The position numbers and the translations under genes were made by a program. The notes beneath the pieces were generated by a model, which was not told where the DNA came from, made no database searches, and was given only the letters and a program-made list of their open reading frames with translations. Shown here piece by piece: positions 63,247 to 64,000 of a stretch of 64,000 bases of DNA. How positions within the stretch are numbered: position 1 is the stretch's first letter; each line of letters opens with the position of its first letter. This DNA comes from an uncultured Nocardioides sp. (lineage in GTDB: Bacteria; Actinomycetota; Actinomycetes; Propionibacteriales; Nocardioidaceae): NCBI RefSeq assembly GCF_947488025.1, contig NZ_CANKYS010000003.1, forward strand, positions 1 through 64,000. Reading direction: 5' to 3'.

Positions 63247-64000
63247 GCACCACGACCGCACCCGAGACCCCCACCCGGACCAAGGACAAGGCCAAGGCCA
63301 TCGCCTCCGACCGCACCGCGGCGGAGAACAGGCTGGGGCTCAAGCTGGTCGCCCCGGCCGTCGTCCTGATGCTGCTGGTCACCGCCTGGCCGATGATCCA
63401 GGCGCTCTACCTCTCGCTCTTCCGCTACCGGCTCACCGCGCCGGACGACCGGGCGTTCGTCGGGGTCGACAACTACCTGACGATCCTCAGCGACGACCAG
63501 TTCTGGAAGAGCACGCTGACCACGCTGCTGATCATGGTCGTGACGGTGGCGGTCGAGCTGGTCATCGGGTTCGCGTTCGCGATGGTGATGCACCGCATCG
63601 TCTTCGCCCGCGGCCTGATGCGCACCTCGATCCTGATCCCCTACGGCATCATCACCGTCGTCTCCGCCTTCGCCTGGCAGTTCGCGTTCTCCCTCAACAA
63701 CGGCTTCGTCAACGCGTGGTTCAGCTGGCTGCCGTGGATCGCGGAGGACACCAACTGGTTCGGCGACTACTGGCACGCGATGTTCGCGATCATGGTCTCC
63801 GAGATCTGGAAGACCACGCCGTTCATGGCGCTGCTGCTGCTGGCGGGCCTGGCCCAGGTCAGCGAGGACATGCTCGAGGCCGCCAAGGTCGACGGCGCGA
63901 CGTGGTGGCAGCGCCTGACCAAGGTGATCCTGCCCAACATGCGTGCGGCGATCATGGTCGCGGTGCTGTTCCGCGCCCTCGACGCCTACCGCATCTTCGA
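63243..64000 (+). CDS. SugA-like sugar ABC permease (partial, runs off window)
   Basis: The first 252 codons of a permease. Opening residues (ENRLGLKLVAPAVVLMLLVTAWP), MIQALYLSLFRYRL, FVGVDNYLTIL, LIPYGIITVVSAFAWQ, VSEIWKTTPFMALLLLAGL and the EAA loop AAKVDGATWWQRLTKVILP match SugA of the trehalose importer. It is coupled to the LpqY-like gene. The remaining C-terminus and the SugB and SugC partners should lie past the window edge. Confidence 0.88.
   Translation, partial: MSTTTAPETPTRTKDKAKAIASDRTAAENRLGLKLVAPAVVLMLLVTAWPMIQALYLSLFRYRLTAPDDRAFVGVDNYLTILSDDQFWKSTLTTLLIMVVTVAVELVIGFAFAMVMHRIVFARGLMRTSILIPYGIITVVSAFAWQFAFSLNNGFVNAWFSWLPWIAEDTNWFGDYWHAMFAIMVSEIWKTTPFMALLLLAGLAQVSEDMLEAAKVDGATWWQRLTKVILPNMRAAIMVAVLFRALDAYRIF

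Overview
The window is a gene-dense, high-GC stretch of an actinobacterial chromosome, most like a Nocardioides or another member of the Nocardioidaceae. The signs are the succinylase diaminopimelate genes (dapE, dapD, dapC), a mycothiol biosynthesis gene (mshB), a 7Fe ferredoxin, a trehalose-type LpqY/SugA importer, translational T-box leaders, frequent GTG starts, ATGA/GTGA stop-start overlaps and many apparently leaderless genes. I found no rRNA, tRNA, CRISPR array, intact IS or prophage.

Region by region. 0-4.8 kb: a broken LOG-family gene, dapE, and ileS behind a T-box. 4.8-7.2 kb: a PadR-regulated ABC exporter operon behind a large palindrome. 7.2-13.2 kb: dapD, a two-domain murein hydrolase, dapC, fdxA, a GNAT protein and TspO. 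13.2-14.7 kb: an archaeal-type aspartyl-tRNA synthetase behind a second, Asp-type T-box. 14.7-21.2 kb: VanW, mshB and several poorly known proteins. 21.2-24.9 kb: a four-gene minus-strand operon (response regulator, receiver-cyclase, PGM1-like ATP-grasp ligase, glutamylcyclotransferase-fold protein), which I consider the best candidate for an undescribed system. 25-33.3 kb: P450, transporter, pseudouridine catabolism (psuK-psuG), redox and hydrolase genes. 33.3-40.7 kb: an accessory-looking segment with a broken ParE toxin and its antitoxin, DUF3024, a PEP-mutase family enzyme, a BldC-like regulator with a long alanine-rich tail, an MMPL pump and an ABC transporter. 40.7-53.8 kb: housekeeping genes (ychF, two PH-domain proteins, acyl-CoA dehydrogenase, secreted metzincin, xthA, rmuC, Sua5/YciO, ispH, xseA-xseB). 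53.8-54.2 kb: six 50-bp palindromic repeats arranged as a duplicated triad. 54.2-64 kb: a molybdate regulator and transporter operon, glpX, two hydrolases, galK, and the start of a trehalose-like importer that runs off the window.

Two themes tie the window together. First, at least 20 genes have a TAnnnT- or TTGGAT-like -10 box ending 6-8 nt before the start codon, so leaderless mRNA seems to be the default here and Shine-Dalgarno sites mark mostly operon-internal genes. Second, the two aminoacyl-tRNA synthetase genes carry T-boxes whose specifier and tRNA-acceptor bases each match their own amino acid.

All functional names come from reading translated sequence against remembered family motifs; no database search was run.
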